The notes: generated from the letters alone by a model not told the origin. 42,116 bases of DNA from a virus (IMGVR_UViG_3300046810_000558:1-42116); one strand, 5' to 3'. Positions 16,214-24,973 are shown, counted from the first letter of the stretch. Numbers and translations are program-made.

Positions 16214-17425
16214 TCAGGCTGCTGCCGGAGCAGTAAAGGTGCCGTAAATGAATGCTTCAGGGCGTTTAACAGCCAGCGCCAGACGCTCTTCGCAGCGAAT
16301 CGAGATCATGTTTTTCTCGAAGTCGTCGGTGTTCTCGGTGGAGATAACCACGTTGGCATCTTCACGATCGAACAGCTGAGCGGCTGCGTTGAAAGCGCCG
16401 GTCAGGAACTTACCCTGGAAGGCGGCGGTTTCGGTGGCAACAACAGGCAGGCCCCAGAGGGTCGGGCCAGTCAGCGCCGAAGGGTTAGCCAGGATGTAGC
16501 GGCCCAGCGTGTCTTTGGTCAGCTCAATCTTCGCCCAGTCGATAAAGTGCAGAACATGACCGGACGCCGGGAAACGAGCCAGCTGAGCCTGAAGCATTGC
16601 CAGACGCAGATCGTCAATGCCGTTCTGTTGCTCAACACTGAACGCCGCAGCAAAAGCTGATGCCTGAGGCACGATACCTTTCAGATGCGCACCGGTACCG
16701 TCTCCGAACAGGATTTCCTGCTCTTCGACATACTTCAGGCCGTAGCGCATTTCGGCGTCAACGGTCGACTGCAACTGAGCGAAGTCATCAAGAATCTGTT
16801 TTGATGCTTTGAACATGTGCGCAATGGTTGTGACTGGCGTGATCTGCGTTGCAAACTCAATATCGCTGTACGGTTTTGCCGTCCCTTCAGGTACGACTTT
16901 CGCCGCATTGGTAAAACCGGTCTGCTGTACCCAGAAGATTGCAGGCGCACTGGTGCGGCCCGGCGCGATCAGGTCACGAATGAACAGGCGCTGTTTTGGC
17001 AGTGCGTCAATGCCCGGCATGCGCTGTGGCTCTACCACGCCATCCGCTACGCCAGTGGAAAGCAGAGCGGCATTAACCGGCACGCTGACACGCTTGCCTC
17101 CCTCAACACTTGCGGCAAATGCTTTCAGGGCCTCAGAGCTGATAACGGTATGGCCAACAGACTCGATAACCTTTTTAGCGTTACTGAGGGGCATCTGAGC
17201 AACGTGCTGCTCCAGTTCGCCCAACGAGGCTTTCAGCGTTTTGTTTGCTTCATTCAGCGCGTTGAACTCAGTCGCGATCTTATCTACCGCGTCCTTGGTA
17301 TGCGCTGAAAGCTGACCGGAGTTTTTTGCCTCTTTCAGCGCGTCCTCAGCTTTCTGACTGAAGGTGCCGGACACCTCTTCCAGCTTCGCGGATACTTTTT
17401 TCAGTAACTCATTTACATCTGACAT
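16214..17425 (-). CDS. Major capsid protein, HK97 fold
   Basis: A 403-residue capsid protein. The first ~100 residues are a coiled-coil scaffolding (delta) domain (LLKKVSAKLEEVSGTFSQK). The mature part begins near residues 115-130 and contains FIRDLIAPGRTSAPAIFWVQQ, then TTIAHMFKASKQILDDFAQL and the C-terminal SIRCEERLALAVKRPEAF. The protease upstream would remove the N-terminal domain. It follows the protease gene by 9 bp. Confidence 0.95.
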   Translation of the reverse strand: MSDVNELLKKVSAKLEEVSGTFSQKAEDALKEAKNSGQLSAHTKDAVDKIATEFNALNEANKTLKASLGELEQHVAQMPLSNAKKVIESVGHTVISSEALKAFAASVEGGKRVSVPVNAALLSTGVADGVVEPQRMPGIDALPKQRLFIRDLIAPGRTSAPAIFWVQQTGFTNAAKVVPEGTAKPYSDIEFATQITPVTTIAHMFKASKQILDDFAQLQSTVDAEMRYGLKYVEEQEILFGDGTGAHLKGIVPQASAFAAAFSVEQQNGIDDLRLAMLQAQLARFPASGHVLHFIDWAKIELTKDTLGRYILANPSALTGPTLWGLPVVATETAAFQGKFLTGAFNAAAQLFDREDANVVISTENTDDFEKNMISIRCEERLALAVKRPEAFIYGTFTAPAAA

Positions 17426-17434
17426 GGTGATTCC

Positions 17435-18283
17435 TTATTTGCCGAACGCGGCCAGCGCGTTTTGAAGTTGTGCAATATTTTCAGGGTTTATGTCGTCGGT
17501 AGCGCCCGGCATACCTTCTGGGGTGGCAGCAGCGCCTGGCTTGCTGCCGGTTAAAGCTTTGAGAAGTTTTCGACGTTCAGAGCGCGGCGTGTCGGTTTTT
17601 GCCAGTAGCGCGTCAAGCTTGCGCAGGGCCGTTGCCGGGCTGTCATCGTCATCAGAGATTTCATCAGCTGACAGCAGGCGATCGGCAAATCCTTTTTCAA
17701 CAGCATCGCTGCCGCCGATATAGGTTTCTGCATTCATCATTGCGTCGATGGTCACCGCATCCATTCCGGTGCGCGCGCCGTAGATATCGTTCATGGCTTT
17801 GTCGAAAGGCTCCATATCCGTCGCAATTTGTGCCAGATCGTGACGGTTTCCCATCGCGTAAACCCAGCAGTTATGGATCATTAGGAAAGCGCCGCGACCG
17901 ATCTGCACTTCATCACCGGCCATTGCGATGACTGAAGCAGCTGACGCAGCCAGACCGAGCACCTTCACGGTGACTTTCCCTTGGTACTCGCGCAGCAGGT
18001 TATAAATCGCCAGGCCTTCAAACATATCGCCGCCAGGCGAATTAATATTTACGGTTACATCAGCGCCACCAATAGAACACAGTGCGGCGGCGATGCGGCT
18101 GGCGGTTACGCCTTCGCCGTACCAGTCAGCGCCAATCACGTCGAACACAGAGATACTGTTCGCATCACTCTTTGCGGCTTTAATACCGCCGTTCCAGCGC
18201 TCCATTGCGGAAGACGGCAAATCGCGTTTTTCGCGCGCAAAAGGCCGCCCCTCCGGCGCTGCCGGAAGACTCTTTACTGTCAT
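17435..18283 (-). CDS. Head maturation protease, ClpP-type (S14)
   Basis: A 282-residue protease. NSPGGD at residues 81-86 is the oxyanion region, Ser114 in GLAASAAS the likely nucleophile and His137 in MIHNC the catalytic base, as in HK97-type ClpP-like prohead proteases. The C-terminal ~90 residues are a charged extension. It should cleave the capsid delta domain during head maturation. Order portal-protease-capsid is standard. Confidence 0.93.
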   Translation of the reverse strand: MTVKSLPAAPEGRPFAREKRDLPSSAMERWNGGIKAAKSDANSISVFDVIGADWYGEGVTASRIAAALCSIGGADVTVNINSPGGDMFEGLAIYNLLREYQGKVTVKVLGLAASAASVIAMAGDEVQIGRGAFLMIHNCWVYAMGNRHDLAQIATDMEPFDKAMNDIYGARTGMDAVTIDAMMNAETYIGGSDAVEKGFADRLLSADEISDDDDSPATALRKLDALLAKTDTPRSERRKLLKALTGSKPGAAATPEGMPGATDDINPENIAQLQNALAAFGK

Positions 18284-18294
18284 TGGGGTTGCTC

Positions 18295-19599
18295 CTAAGC
18301 CGCCTGCTTCAGCGGGGATTGTTCGAAAGGAATATCCGGGAAAACATAGTTGTGGATCTTAAGCAGATTAGCGGCCTGAGCGGCCTGGCTATTTTGCTTC
18401 AAATCTTCAAGAGGCGTCAGGTTCAGCTGAACCGTGTAGATATCACCACCTTCAATCGGCGGCAGATTTTCCAGACGGCGTACATCGTTGCGCGACATCC
18501 AGCCATTCTGCAATGCAGTGGTGTAGTAAGCAGAGCGCCCGGCACTGTCAGCGCGCAGAAGGCCTTCGACAGAGAATTCAGCAAACAGGTCTTCATCACC
18601 ATTTAACAGACAGCGGGCAATCTCCTGCTCAATGTTAACCAGCAGAGGGCGGAGCGTATTAGTCAGAAACAGAAGGTTCATCCCCTCAACGCTTGAGGCC
18701 CAGCTGCTTTGTTTATCAATGTGACCCACCATAAAAGGCGGCACACGAAACCAGCGGCATATTTCCTCAATACTGAATGAACGGGACTGAAGCATCTGCG
18801 CCGCTTCAGGATTCATCGTGATGTTCTGATAGGTTAAATCCGCCTCCAGCACCATAGACTTACCGGCGTTCTTTGAACCAGCGAAAGCTGTGAGGTTTTT
18901 ACGCAGGCGCTCACGCTGCTCTTTGGTCAGTACATTTTTGGAAGCGAAGTAACCCGAACTCTGCAAGCCGTTTTCAAATATCTTTGCTGCTGACTCTTCG
19001 ACTGCCATTGCTGCGCCGAACACATCGCGACCAACGCTCATCGGCATCATTCCGCACACGCCATCAAGGCCAAAGCCGCGAATGTGCATCATGTTCTTAA
19101 CCGGGATAACGCGCTTCACGCCCTTCTCGGTAAAGGTATATTCCAGTTCGTCACTGTCCAGGCGCTTAACCACCATGCACTGTGGAAGCAGCGGAACCAG
19201 CGAAACCAGCTTATTGCCGATCATCTTCTTTTCGACGAAAGCATTACCGCGCAGACACACACTGGCCACGACCATCAGCATGAATCGCGAAGGCGTCATT
19301 TCAGTGTTTGGACGGCGGCAGAGAAGCTGATACGCCGGATGATTTTGTGCCAGCTTGCGGGAGCCGTCTGGTTCCCGCTGATAGACTTTCATCGGCAGCG
19401 TGGATACGGATTCGCTCAGCAGTCGCACGCAGGCCCAGACAGCGGAAAGTGCGATTGCTTTATCAGCGGTAACCACCTTGCCGCTGCTGCTGGTACCGAA
19501 CCACTCCTGAAAAAAATCGCCGTTAGTCAGGCTTATCGGAACGCCCAGCCAGTTAAGCAATGTGCTTTTTACCCGGCCAGGCTGTTTTTTTTCCTTCAT
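18295..19599 (-). CDS. Portal protein, HK97 family
   Basis: A 434-residue portal with AIALSAVWACVRLLSESVSTLPMKVY near the N-terminus in adjoining blocks, the HNLLLxRPN-like segment QLLCRRPNTEMTP, ICRWFRVPPFMVGH, and NGWMSRNDVRRLENLPP near the C-terminus. All are characteristic. Twelve copies form the packaging ring at one capsid vertex. Its start overlaps the terminase stop by one base. Confidence 0.95.
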   Translation of the reverse strand: MKEKKQPGRVKSTLLNWLGVPISLTNGDFFQEWFGTSSSGKVVTADKAIALSAVWACVRLLSESVSTLPMKVYQREPDGSRKLAQNHPAYQLLCRRPNTEMTPSRFMLMVVASVCLRGNAFVEKKMIGNKLVSLVPLLPQCMVVKRLDSDELEYTFTEKGVKRVIPVKNMMHIRGFGLDGVCGMMPMSVGRDVFGAAMAVEESAAKIFENGLQSSGYFASKNVLTKEQRERLRKNLTAFAGSKNAGKSMVLEADLTYQNITMNPEAAQMLQSRSFSIEEICRWFRVPPFMVGHIDKQSSWASSVEGMNLLFLTNTLRPLLVNIEQEIARCLLNGDEDLFAEFSVEGLLRADSAGRSAYYTTALQNGWMSRNDVRRLENLPPIEGGDIYTVQLNLTPLEDLKQNSQAAQAANLLKIHNYVFPDIPFEQSPLKQAA

Positions 19600-21344
19600 C
19601 AGATACCTACCATGATCGGGTCATCAAAAAAGTCATCAGGATCGCCAGTTTCCACCAGCACGGCATCTTCCGCCGCGCCGATAGCCATAGCAGAAGCCAC
19701 CACGCCATCAATGCGGCCGGTGCTTTTCTTTTTGGCAAAGATACGGTTGTCCTTCTGGTCAGCCTCAAGTACCGCAGAGGCGGCATTCCAGCGCAGGCAT
19801 GGATTAGTTCGGATGATGAGCGCTTTGTTGTTCAGGTGCTCTTCGAACAGTTCAATTGATCGCGGCATCCACAGGCCGGATTCCTGCGCCTTGTAGAAGC
19901 CCTGCCCGTGGGGGACCAGGTTAACGCTTACCGACTCGCTTTCGAGTTCAGGCTCCAGATACTTAATGCGGTACTGGTCAAACGCGATACATTTGATGTT
20001 GTACTTCGCCGCCAGCTCACCAATGCGGACGGCAACGAAACCGTAGTTGACCGCCTTACCCGGTGGCGCATGAATAAATCCGTTACGCAGCCAGGAATCG
20101 TAAGGCACGTGGTCAGTCTTGGCGCGCTCAAGCAATGAATCTTTGGGCGTCCAGAACTCAACCAGAAGTTTTTTTGTTTTGGGGAAGTACAGCGCCAGCG
20201 CGGTAAGGTCCCGCGAACCGGACAGGTCCAGGCCGCCATAACACTCTTCGCCGGTCAGCTCGTCAGGGTCGAAGTCCTGTTCGCAGTTCATCCAGGTGTC
20301 ACTGTCAATCCACGGATCGGCAGATTCCACCCACTGGCAGAAATTCAGACGGCGGACAATGCTCTCTTTCGATGGCATGCCGCGTGCCTGCGTCACCTGC
20401 TCGCGAAGATACTTTTCGGTGAACGTGTGTCCCAGCGAAGGATTGGCCTTTTTCCAGCACGTTTCGTCTTTAAACGGGTCGTCCCCTTCATCCAGTGAAC
20501 AGATGAAGCTGAAAAAGCTGTCATCCTCCAGATCGCCAGCGGATACCTTGCGGCCATACTCGTGATACTCAAAACAGACGCTGGTTTTATCATGGCCGCT
20601 GTTGGTGATCAGGAACATCAATGCCTGGCGGCGGCCCTTGGTACCGGCACGCATCATCTCAACGACGGCGTTTGTTTTGTGCTCATGCACTTCATCAATC
20701 AGCGCGCCGTGAGGACGCGGGCCGGACTGACCATCATCAGAGCTGATCGGTTTAAAGAAAGAGCCGGTCTGCAGGAAAGCCAGGTTCCAGACATTCAGTC
20801 CAGTGCCTGACTTGGTAATGCGCTGCGCCAGTGCGGGAGACTGATCAACCATTGTCACGGCATCGCGGAACAGGATCATCGCCTGGTCTTTTTTGGTGGC
20901 AGCCGCATAAACCTCAGCGCGTGGCTCTTTATCAGCCATCAGAAGATAGAGACCGACGCCGCCCGCCAGGGGCGATTTACCCGAACCCTTACCGGATTCG
21001 ATATAGCTCATGCGGAAGCGGCGTGTTCCGTCTGCAGCCTTCCAGCCAAACAACGAGCCGACAATAAAGCACTGCCACGGCAGCAGGATAAAAGGCTGGC
21101 CCTCATGCTCGCCGCCGTTCAGCTTCAGCACCTTCGCAAAGAAGTCCACAACGCGGGTTACTGCATCCACATCCCAGAACAGACCTCGCTCTGGGCCTTG
21201 ATCTAAATCCCGGAGGTGACGTGCACACGCCGCACGGATATCAGGCCCGGCAAGCTCTGCACCGCTAGTCACATCCAGTGCGTACTGCGTTGCCGGATCA
21301 ACCGAAGAACTGGTTGAGCGGGTCTTCTTCTTTTTCTCCACCAT
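19599..21344 (-). CDS. Terminase large subunit
   Basis: A 581-residue packaging motor of the HK97/P27-associated type. It has a Walker A-like GKGSGKS at residues 118-124, a Walker B-like LIDEVHEH, and the nuclease-domain motif CYGGLDLSGSRDLTALAL with its conserved Asp. ATG 21344 is preferred because AAGGTG is seven bases upstream; the ATG at 21350 lies almost on the ribosome site. It overlaps the small subunit gene by about 47 bp. Confidence 0.95.
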   Translation of the reverse strand: MVEKKKKTRSTSSSVDPATQYALDVTSGAELAGPDIRAACARHLRDLDQGPERGLFWDVDAVTRVVDFFAKVLKLNGGEHEGQPFILLPWQCFIVGSLFGWKAADGTRRFRMSYIESGKGSGKSPLAGGVGLYLLMADKEPRAEVYAAATKKDQAMILFRDAVTMVDQSPALAQRITKSGTGLNVWNLAFLQTGSFFKPISSDDGQSGPRPHGALIDEVHEHKTNAVVEMMRAGTKGRRQALMFLITNSGHDKTSVCFEYHEYGRKVSAGDLEDDSFFSFICSLDEGDDPFKDETCWKKANPSLGHTFTEKYLREQVTQARGMPSKESIVRRLNFCQWVESADPWIDSDTWMNCEQDFDPDELTGEECYGGLDLSGSRDLTALALYFPKTKKLLVEFWTPKDSLLERAKTDHVPYDSWLRNGFIHAPPGKAVNYGFVAVRIGELAAKYNIKCIAFDQYRIKYLEPELESESVSVNLVPHGQGFYKAQESGLWMPRSIELFEEHLNNKALIIRTNPCLRWNAASAVLEADQKDNRIFAKKKSTGRIDGVVASAMAIGAAEDAVLVETGDPDDFFDDPIMVGI

Positions 21345-21765
21345 CTGCATTCACCTTTGACCGGGCAGCCGGTGTAAGGCCGAATTCCACCAGGTAACTT
21401 TTGAAACGACGATCGGCATCCGCCAGCATGGCGACAGCCGGATTCGCTTTAATTAAAAAATCACCCATCTGGGTTTTAGTCGTATAGGTGCGCCCTTCGA
21501 TATCGACTATCTGGCGAAGCTGCAAGATTTCAGCATATAAATCGCAGAGCCGTTCGAGCGCAAAAGTATCCGCAACCGTAAGCACGCCCATTCCGTCAAG
21601 AAGCACGGTAAGCCTGCCCCAGGCTGTTTTACCCCAGTCGGTCAGATGTGATGGAGGGCTTGGGATTTCACGGGCAGGCTTTGGCTCATTTTTATTAAGC
21701 GCACGCTTGCCCGGATTGCCGGTAACAACTTTCAGATGGGTAGGTTTTGGTCGTCTTCCGGCCAT
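21298..21765 (-). CDS. Terminase small subunit, P27 family
   Basis: A 155-residue protein starting MAGRRPKPTHLKVVTGNPGK, the signature of P27-family small terminases, followed by a helical core (FALERLCDLYAEILQLRQIV) and an acidic end. It recognises the packaging start on concatemeric DNA and hands it to the large subunit. The family is typical of cos-type, HNH-assisted packaging. Confidence 0.93.
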   Translation of the reverse strand: MAGRRPKPTHLKVVTGNPGKRALNKNEPKPAREIPSPPSHLTDWGKTAWGRLTVLLDGMGVLTVADTFALERLCDLYAEILQLRQIVDIEGRTYTTKTQMGDFLIKANPAVAMLADADRRFKSYLVEFGLTPAARSKVNADGGEKEEDPLNQFFG

Positions 21766-21871
21766 GAAAACCTCCCAGAAAAAAACTTTTCATTTCGCGG
21801 TTGTGCATAAAAAGGGGGGCGGGCGGTCAGGAAGTCGATAACCCCTGAAGATTCCTCCCTCCCCCTCCAAT

Positions 21872-21963
21872 GGTGTTGATAATCATTCTCACCTGTCACT
21901 TTGGATCATTAATCGATGAAGATGGTAATGATATTCATTCCCATCTGACTTTCGCTTTTGGAT
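21872..21963. promoter_or_regulatory. Imperfect direct repeats, possible cos/TerS site
   Basis: Two related segments, 21877-21906 and 21929-21963, both read TGATAxTCATTCxCAxCTG and end TTTGGAT, with small indels. They lie in the noncoding DNA between the small terminase gene and the HNH gene, where cos and terminase-binding sequences are found in HK97-type phages. The same bases at 21872-21890 and 21924-21942 each match about 15 of 19 positions of the Fur box, probably by chance. The rest of the 214-bp gap shows no gene. Confidence 0.4.
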
Positions 21964-21979
21964 TCCCTTCACCTGCCCC

Positions 21980-22318
21980 TCACTTGCGCCAGTGCGACTG
22001 TGGGTCCAATGGCATCCCGTTCTCATCGCACCCTATGACGTGACCGCGCTTCTCTTCACGCTGCTTGGTCGAGTCGTGATGCTGCTTGCAGAGTGACTGC
22101 CAGTTGACCTTGTCCCAGAAGAGCTTCTGAGCCTTTGCTATCTCATCCTGCTTACCGCCGTTTATGGCTTCTTTCAGCCTGTGTGGCTTGATATGGTCAA
22201 CGACCGCAGCTGCCACCGCTCTGCCCTGCCGGTGGCACATAACGCAGAGAGGGTGAGACTTCAGGAATGACAGCCTGGTCTTGTCCCAGCGACTGTTATA
22301 GATGCGTGGTTCGGACAT
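21980..22318 (-). CDS. HNH endonuclease (packaging-associated)
   Basis: A 112-residue HNH protein: CVMCHRQGR (first Cys pair), VVDHIKPHR (catalytic His), then NWQSLCKQHHDSTKQ (Asn and second His). HNH proteins placed directly before terminase genes in HK97-type phages cooperate with the terminase in cos cleavage. Its place, length and motifs fit that role rather than a homing nuclease. Confidence 0.9.
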   Translation of the reverse strand: MSEPRIYNSRWDKTRLSFLKSHPLCVMCHRQGRAVAAAVVDHIKPHRLKEAINGGKQDEIAKAQKLFWDKVNWQSLCKQHHDSTKQREEKRGHVIGCDENGMPLDPQSHWRK

Positions 22319-22435
22319 CAGAGTTTCCTGCTAACTGGATGTGTTTAACCCTCGGCAATAGTGAGGTCATCAGCCGATGATTCGATGTGTTTATGCTGAA
22401 AAGTGAACTCAATGAATGCACTTTTCAGAACAAAA

Positions 22436-22457
22436 TAAAAAACCGCCCGAAGGCGGT
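22436..22457 (-). terminator. Intrinsic terminator before HNH gene
   Basis: On the minus strand ACCGCC-TTCG-GGCGGT forms a 6-bp stem with a stable TTCG tetraloop and is followed by at least six T residues. It lies 10 bp after the stop of the gene at 22468, so late transcription must read through it to reach packaging genes. Confidence 0.85.
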
Positions 22458-22467
22458 AATTATTTTA

Positions 22468-22659
22468 TTATTTCTTTAGGGCTTCTTGTATGGCGTCAGC
22501 TGCCTTAGATAAATCATTTTTTATAGAATCAAGCGCATGCATTGTTCCGCTTGAACCAGCTCCTGCCTTAGCTATTTCCAACGCTGCCTGTACTGCCAAT
22601 AAACGCTGGGTTCTCTCGTCAGTGGTGAGGGGGCCACTCTTGTAATAACCTTCTAACAT
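22468..22659 (-). CDS. Small helical protein of unknown function (63 aa)
   Basis: Starts at ATG 22659, with GGGAGA six bases upstream; an in-frame upstream ATG at 22689 lacks such a site. The protein begins MLEGYYKSGPLTTDERTQRL and is otherwise helical and Ala/Lys-rich, with no Cys and no membrane segment. It lies between the spanin region and packaging, ending at an intrinsic terminator. I do not recognise it. Confidence 0.6.
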   Translation of the reverse strand: MLEGYYKSGPLTTDERTQRLLAVQAALEIAKAGAGSSGTMHALDSIKNDLSKAADAIQEALKK

Positions 22660-22741
22660 AAAAATCTCCCTTTCATAAAGTGAGTTCACACATTATCGTC
22701 GGGATCAACCAAAGTGAAGATAAATTTATATTTTGGTTAGT

Positions 22742-22861
22742 AATCAGAATGGAATTCGAACCCATGGACCCATCGGTATCGGCTACCGCGCCACCTCACG
22801 GGTCTGTATCGGCCTCACGCTTCGTCCGGATCGGATTAACCGACATCTCGCGCACCTGATT
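22742..22861 (-). ncRNA. tRNA-like structured RNA
   Basis: On the minus strand the 120-nt segment opens with AATCAGG and closes with TCTGATT, a 7-bp acceptor-like stem. Just before the closing arm is a T-arm: ATGGG, loop TTCGAAT (fits TTCRANY), TCCAT. Inside are GACCC/GGGTC and CGGTA/TACCG stems and TCGG/CCGA. It is too long for a normal tRNA and has no clear anticodon loop or encoded CCA. It may be a decayed tRNA with an insertion, or a tRNA mimic. The 245-bp gap around it holds no other gene. Confidence 0.4.
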
Positions 22862-22933
22862 ATTTTTATAATACGCCAGCTTTGAAGCGCTTCACAGCGA
22901 GGCTAACTGTTATAACTTGTCGGAGGATTTGTC

Positions 22934-23122
22934 TTAAGAAGGATCAGCGGGTGAAAGCTCACCTTCTTCAAACCACGCATCGACCGCACGGCCATCAGCA
23001 GCCAAATAGTGAATGAAGTACTGATTCGGGCCTGCATTGTATTCAGCGCGTGCCTTTACATAACCTTCCTCACTGCTAATGGTGACAACTACAACTTGGC
23101 CAATTACATGCTTAAAGCTCAT
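22934..23122 (-). CDS. Small phage protein of unknown function (62 aa)
   Basis: A 62-residue protein starting MSFKHVIGQVVVVTISSEEG with a strand-rich sequence (YFIHYLAADGRAVDAWFEEGEL). This resembles a small SH3/KOW-like barrel. A GGTAGGG stretch precedes the ATG. It follows Rz on the same strand. No family is recognised with confidence. Confidence 0.65.
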   Translation of the reverse strand: MSFKHVIGQVVVVTISSEEGYVKARAEYNAGPNQYFIHYLAADGRAVDAWFEEGELSPADPS

Positions 23123-23169
23123 TTACCCTACCTCTCTTGATGTAAATAGTTCTCTTTTTGCAGGGCTGA

Positions 23170-23655
23170 TTACTTCATGCACTGCTCAATGATGTACTCC
23201 TGCAATCCAGCTATTTTCTTTCCGGCAACTTCGATTCGCTCTCTGAGGGTGAAATAATCCCGTTGAGCGGAGTCAATAAGTCGGGGCCTGGCTGCATCAT
23301 CCACGCTGGCGGTGCCGGAGGTGTCGTTCTGACAGGTTGCGTTGAGCTGCAACCGACGCTTGCCAGCAGTAACATCATGCTTAAGCTGATCGATAGTGGC
23401 TTTAGCATCCGCTAACTCCTTTGTGTATTTGGCATCGAGCGCCGCCACACTCTTCTGGCGTCTCTGCATGTCATCAATGGTTTCCTGTCGGCTGTCTGCA
23501 AGGTTTTGGGCCGTTACAGCAAGGCTCTTTTGCCTGTCAGCTGATGCCTTGTAGTTGTTAGCTGACATGGCAAAGCCCATGCACAGGAACATCAAACCAG
23601 CCACAAGAACAGCACGCCAGTTATCTACCAGCCACTCCCCGGCGAACGCCATCAT
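23170..23655 (-). CDS. Rz-like inner-membrane spanin
   Basis: A 161-residue protein with one N-terminal membrane helix (residues ~11-30, WRAVLVAGLMFLCMGFAM) and a long coiled-coil periplasmic domain rich in Lys, Gln and Ala. This is the i-spanin (Rz) layout. It fuses inner and outer membranes with Rz1 after the wall is cut. Its start overlaps the endolysin stop by 4 bp and Rz1 is nested inside it. Confidence 0.92.
   Translation of the reverse strand: MMAFAGEWLVDNWRAVLVAGLMFLCMGFAMSANNYKASADRQKSLAVTAQNLADSRQETIDDMQRRQKSVAALDAKYTKELADAKATIDQLKHDVTAGKRRLQLNATCQNDTSGTASVDDAARPRLIDSAQRDYFTLRERIEVAGKKIAGLQEYIIEQCMK
23211..23408 (-). CDS. Rz1-like outer-membrane spanin lipoprotein
   Basis: A 65-residue lipoprotein fully nested in the Rz gene in another frame. 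It has a signal sequence MLKPLSISLSMMLLLASVGC with a lipobox Cys at residue 20, followed by a Pro-rich mature part (TTPPAPPAWMMQPGPDLL). Nesting, lipobox and Pro content are those of lambda-type Rz1. Confidence 0.92.
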   Translation of the reverse strand: MLKPLSISLSMMLLLASVGCSSTQPVRTTPPAPPAWMMQPGPDLLTPLNGIISPSESESKLPERK

Positions 23656-24278
23656 ACGAGTACCGATTTAGCCAGGTTATAACGCTTAGTCCGGTCTTCA
23701 ATGCCGTTCTGCCCACCGTTGATGACCTGAGTGCATTTGATAATCGCACCGGCCCACTGAAGGCAACCTTTCGCCACGAAGAACCATGCCGCCGATCGGG
23801 CTGCGTTCTGGTCCTGCTCTATCAACTCCGGGTTACTCACCAAATCCAGCTTGATGCCGTTACCCGTGGCGCGGTAATTATCCAAGAACGTTGTCTGGAT
23901 AAGCCCGCCACCGCGATACTTCCATCCATCGCCGGGCTGGTTGTTGCCGAAGCGTTTCTGGTACACCAGATTGGCAATCGCCCGCTGCCGTTCTAATGGC
24001 AGAGCATTCTCGCCGGGCTTACGTCCAAGCATCAGGGCCTGGTCTTTGGTAAGCCTTGCCGGCACGAACGTGGCAATCAACGCCTGAACGCTGTAGTTGA
24101 AGTTCTCGCGAGCGGCAGTGACCCCATTTGATTCATGCCCCAACTGCGCGATGAACATTGCTTTTTCCAGCGGGCTGTTAATCCCAAACTCAGTCATTGC
24201 CGCATCAATATGCGGATACCAGCGCGCAGCTAATCCGGCGCTGATGCCAGCCGCCCGTTGAAATTGGTTTAGGTTCAT
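23652..24278 (-). CDS. Endolysin, glycoside hydrolase family 19
   Basis: A 208-residue chitinase-like lysozyme. Catalytic Glu49 lies in QLGHESNG; YRGGGLIQTT and NPELIEQ are further conserved blocks. It cleaves the glycan backbone of peptidoglycan. There is no signal peptide or signal-arrest segment, so it depends on holin pores. It overlaps the holin-like gene by 4 bp. Confidence 0.93.
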   Translation of the reverse strand: MNLNQFQRAAGISAGLAARWYPHIDAAMTEFGINSPLEKAMFIAQLGHESNGVTAARENFNYSVQALIATFVPARLTKDQALMLGRKPGENALPLERQRAIANLVYQKRFGNNQPGDGWKYRGGGLIQTTFLDNYRATGNGIKLDLVSNPELIEQDQNAARSAAWFFVAKGCLQWAGAIIKCTQVINGGQNGIEDRTKRYNLAKSVLV

Positions 24279-24559
24279 TGTGGTCTCAATACATGAAGTA
24301 GCTGAGCCACATTCCCCCGTGACCGGAAGACGGCAGCGCAGATGATGAGGTTAATAGCCACGGCGGCCCAGTGGGGCGAACCGTAACAATGGAAGAAGAA
24401 CCGGAAAGGCACCGTCGCATACGACAGGACCAGCAGATATGCCAGCCAGGATGCCCACCAGTTATGTTTTGCTCCCGGCTTACGGAATGCCATTAACCGG
24501 ACAACAATCGCAGTGCACGTAATCACGTTTGCGATCAGTAGCGGATCACTTATTGCCAT
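24275..24559 (-). CDS. Holin-like membrane protein (3 TM)
   Basis: A 94-residue protein with three hydrophobic segments (PLLIANVITCTAIVVRLMAF, WASWLAYLLVLSYATVPF, WAAVAINLIICAAVF) and a basic C-terminus, the layout of the phage holin 3 group. ATG 24559 is chosen: GAGGGGG lies just upstream and the start overlaps the preceding gene's end. Either this or the next gene upstream forms the lysis pore, the other acting as partner or antiholin. Confidence 0.8.
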   Translation of the reverse strand: MAISDPLLIANVITCTAIVVRLMAFRKPGAKHNWWASWLAYLLVLSYATVPFRFFFHCYGSPHWAAVAINLIICAAVFRSRGNVAQLLHVLRPQ

Positions 24560-24929
24560 TGGTTCCCCCTCTCCAACGCTGCAGCCAGGTGGTGGGGTCT
24601 TGCTCAAGGAAGAAGGTTAGTGTCTTGATGGCCACAGCAGAGATGAGTACAGCCCCAAGAGAATCAAGAGGCTTATCACTGTAGCCAGACCACAACGACA
24701 ACTTTGAACCAACCAACCCAGCACCGTAGATGCCAACGAAGTATGAAACGAGAAAATAGGCTGCACGCCGTATCAGAGTCAGGTCAGCAGCAGTAGCAAC
24801 GTAGAACACTGCACCGGCGAACGCACCGAATACGACACCATAATCAGTGCCAGTAAACAGACCAAAGATGCTCGCTCCCGTTAACCCGGCCGCCGTGACA
24901 ACAACTCCTCCTGATAGCGGATCGGACAT
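24546..24929 (-). CDS. Putative holin / antiholin membrane protein
   Basis: A 127-residue protein starting MSDPLSGGVVVTAAGLTGAS with three to four hydrophobic segments (FGAFAGAVFYVATAADLTLIRR, YFLVSYFVGIYGAGLVG, LGAVLISAVAIKTLTFFLEQ) and a short charged tail. Proteins with this start are annotated as putative holins in many enterobacterial prophages. It is the first gene of the lysis cassette, after an intrinsic terminator. Confidence 0.75.
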   Translation of the reverse strand: MSDPLSGGVVVTAAGLTGASIFGLFTGTDYGVVFGAFAGAVFYVATAADLTLIRRAAYFLVSYFVGIYGAGLVGSKLSLWSGYSDKPLDSLGAVLISAVAIKTLTFFLEQDPTTWLQRWRGGTNGNK

Positions 24930-24973
24930 TTCGCCCCCTTATGCTGTAACGTCCGCTCAAAGTTGAGGGGCAT

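Noticed and set aside
21872-21942. Two Fur-box-like matches
   Set aside because: About 15 of 19 matches each, but no iron gene or promoter is adjacent and the segments are better explained as packaging-site repeats; kept only as a note.
22742-22861. Ordinary tRNA gene
   Set aside because: Acceptor and T-arm are present, but the length is about 120 nt, no clear 7-base anticodon loop is seen, and CCA is not encoded.
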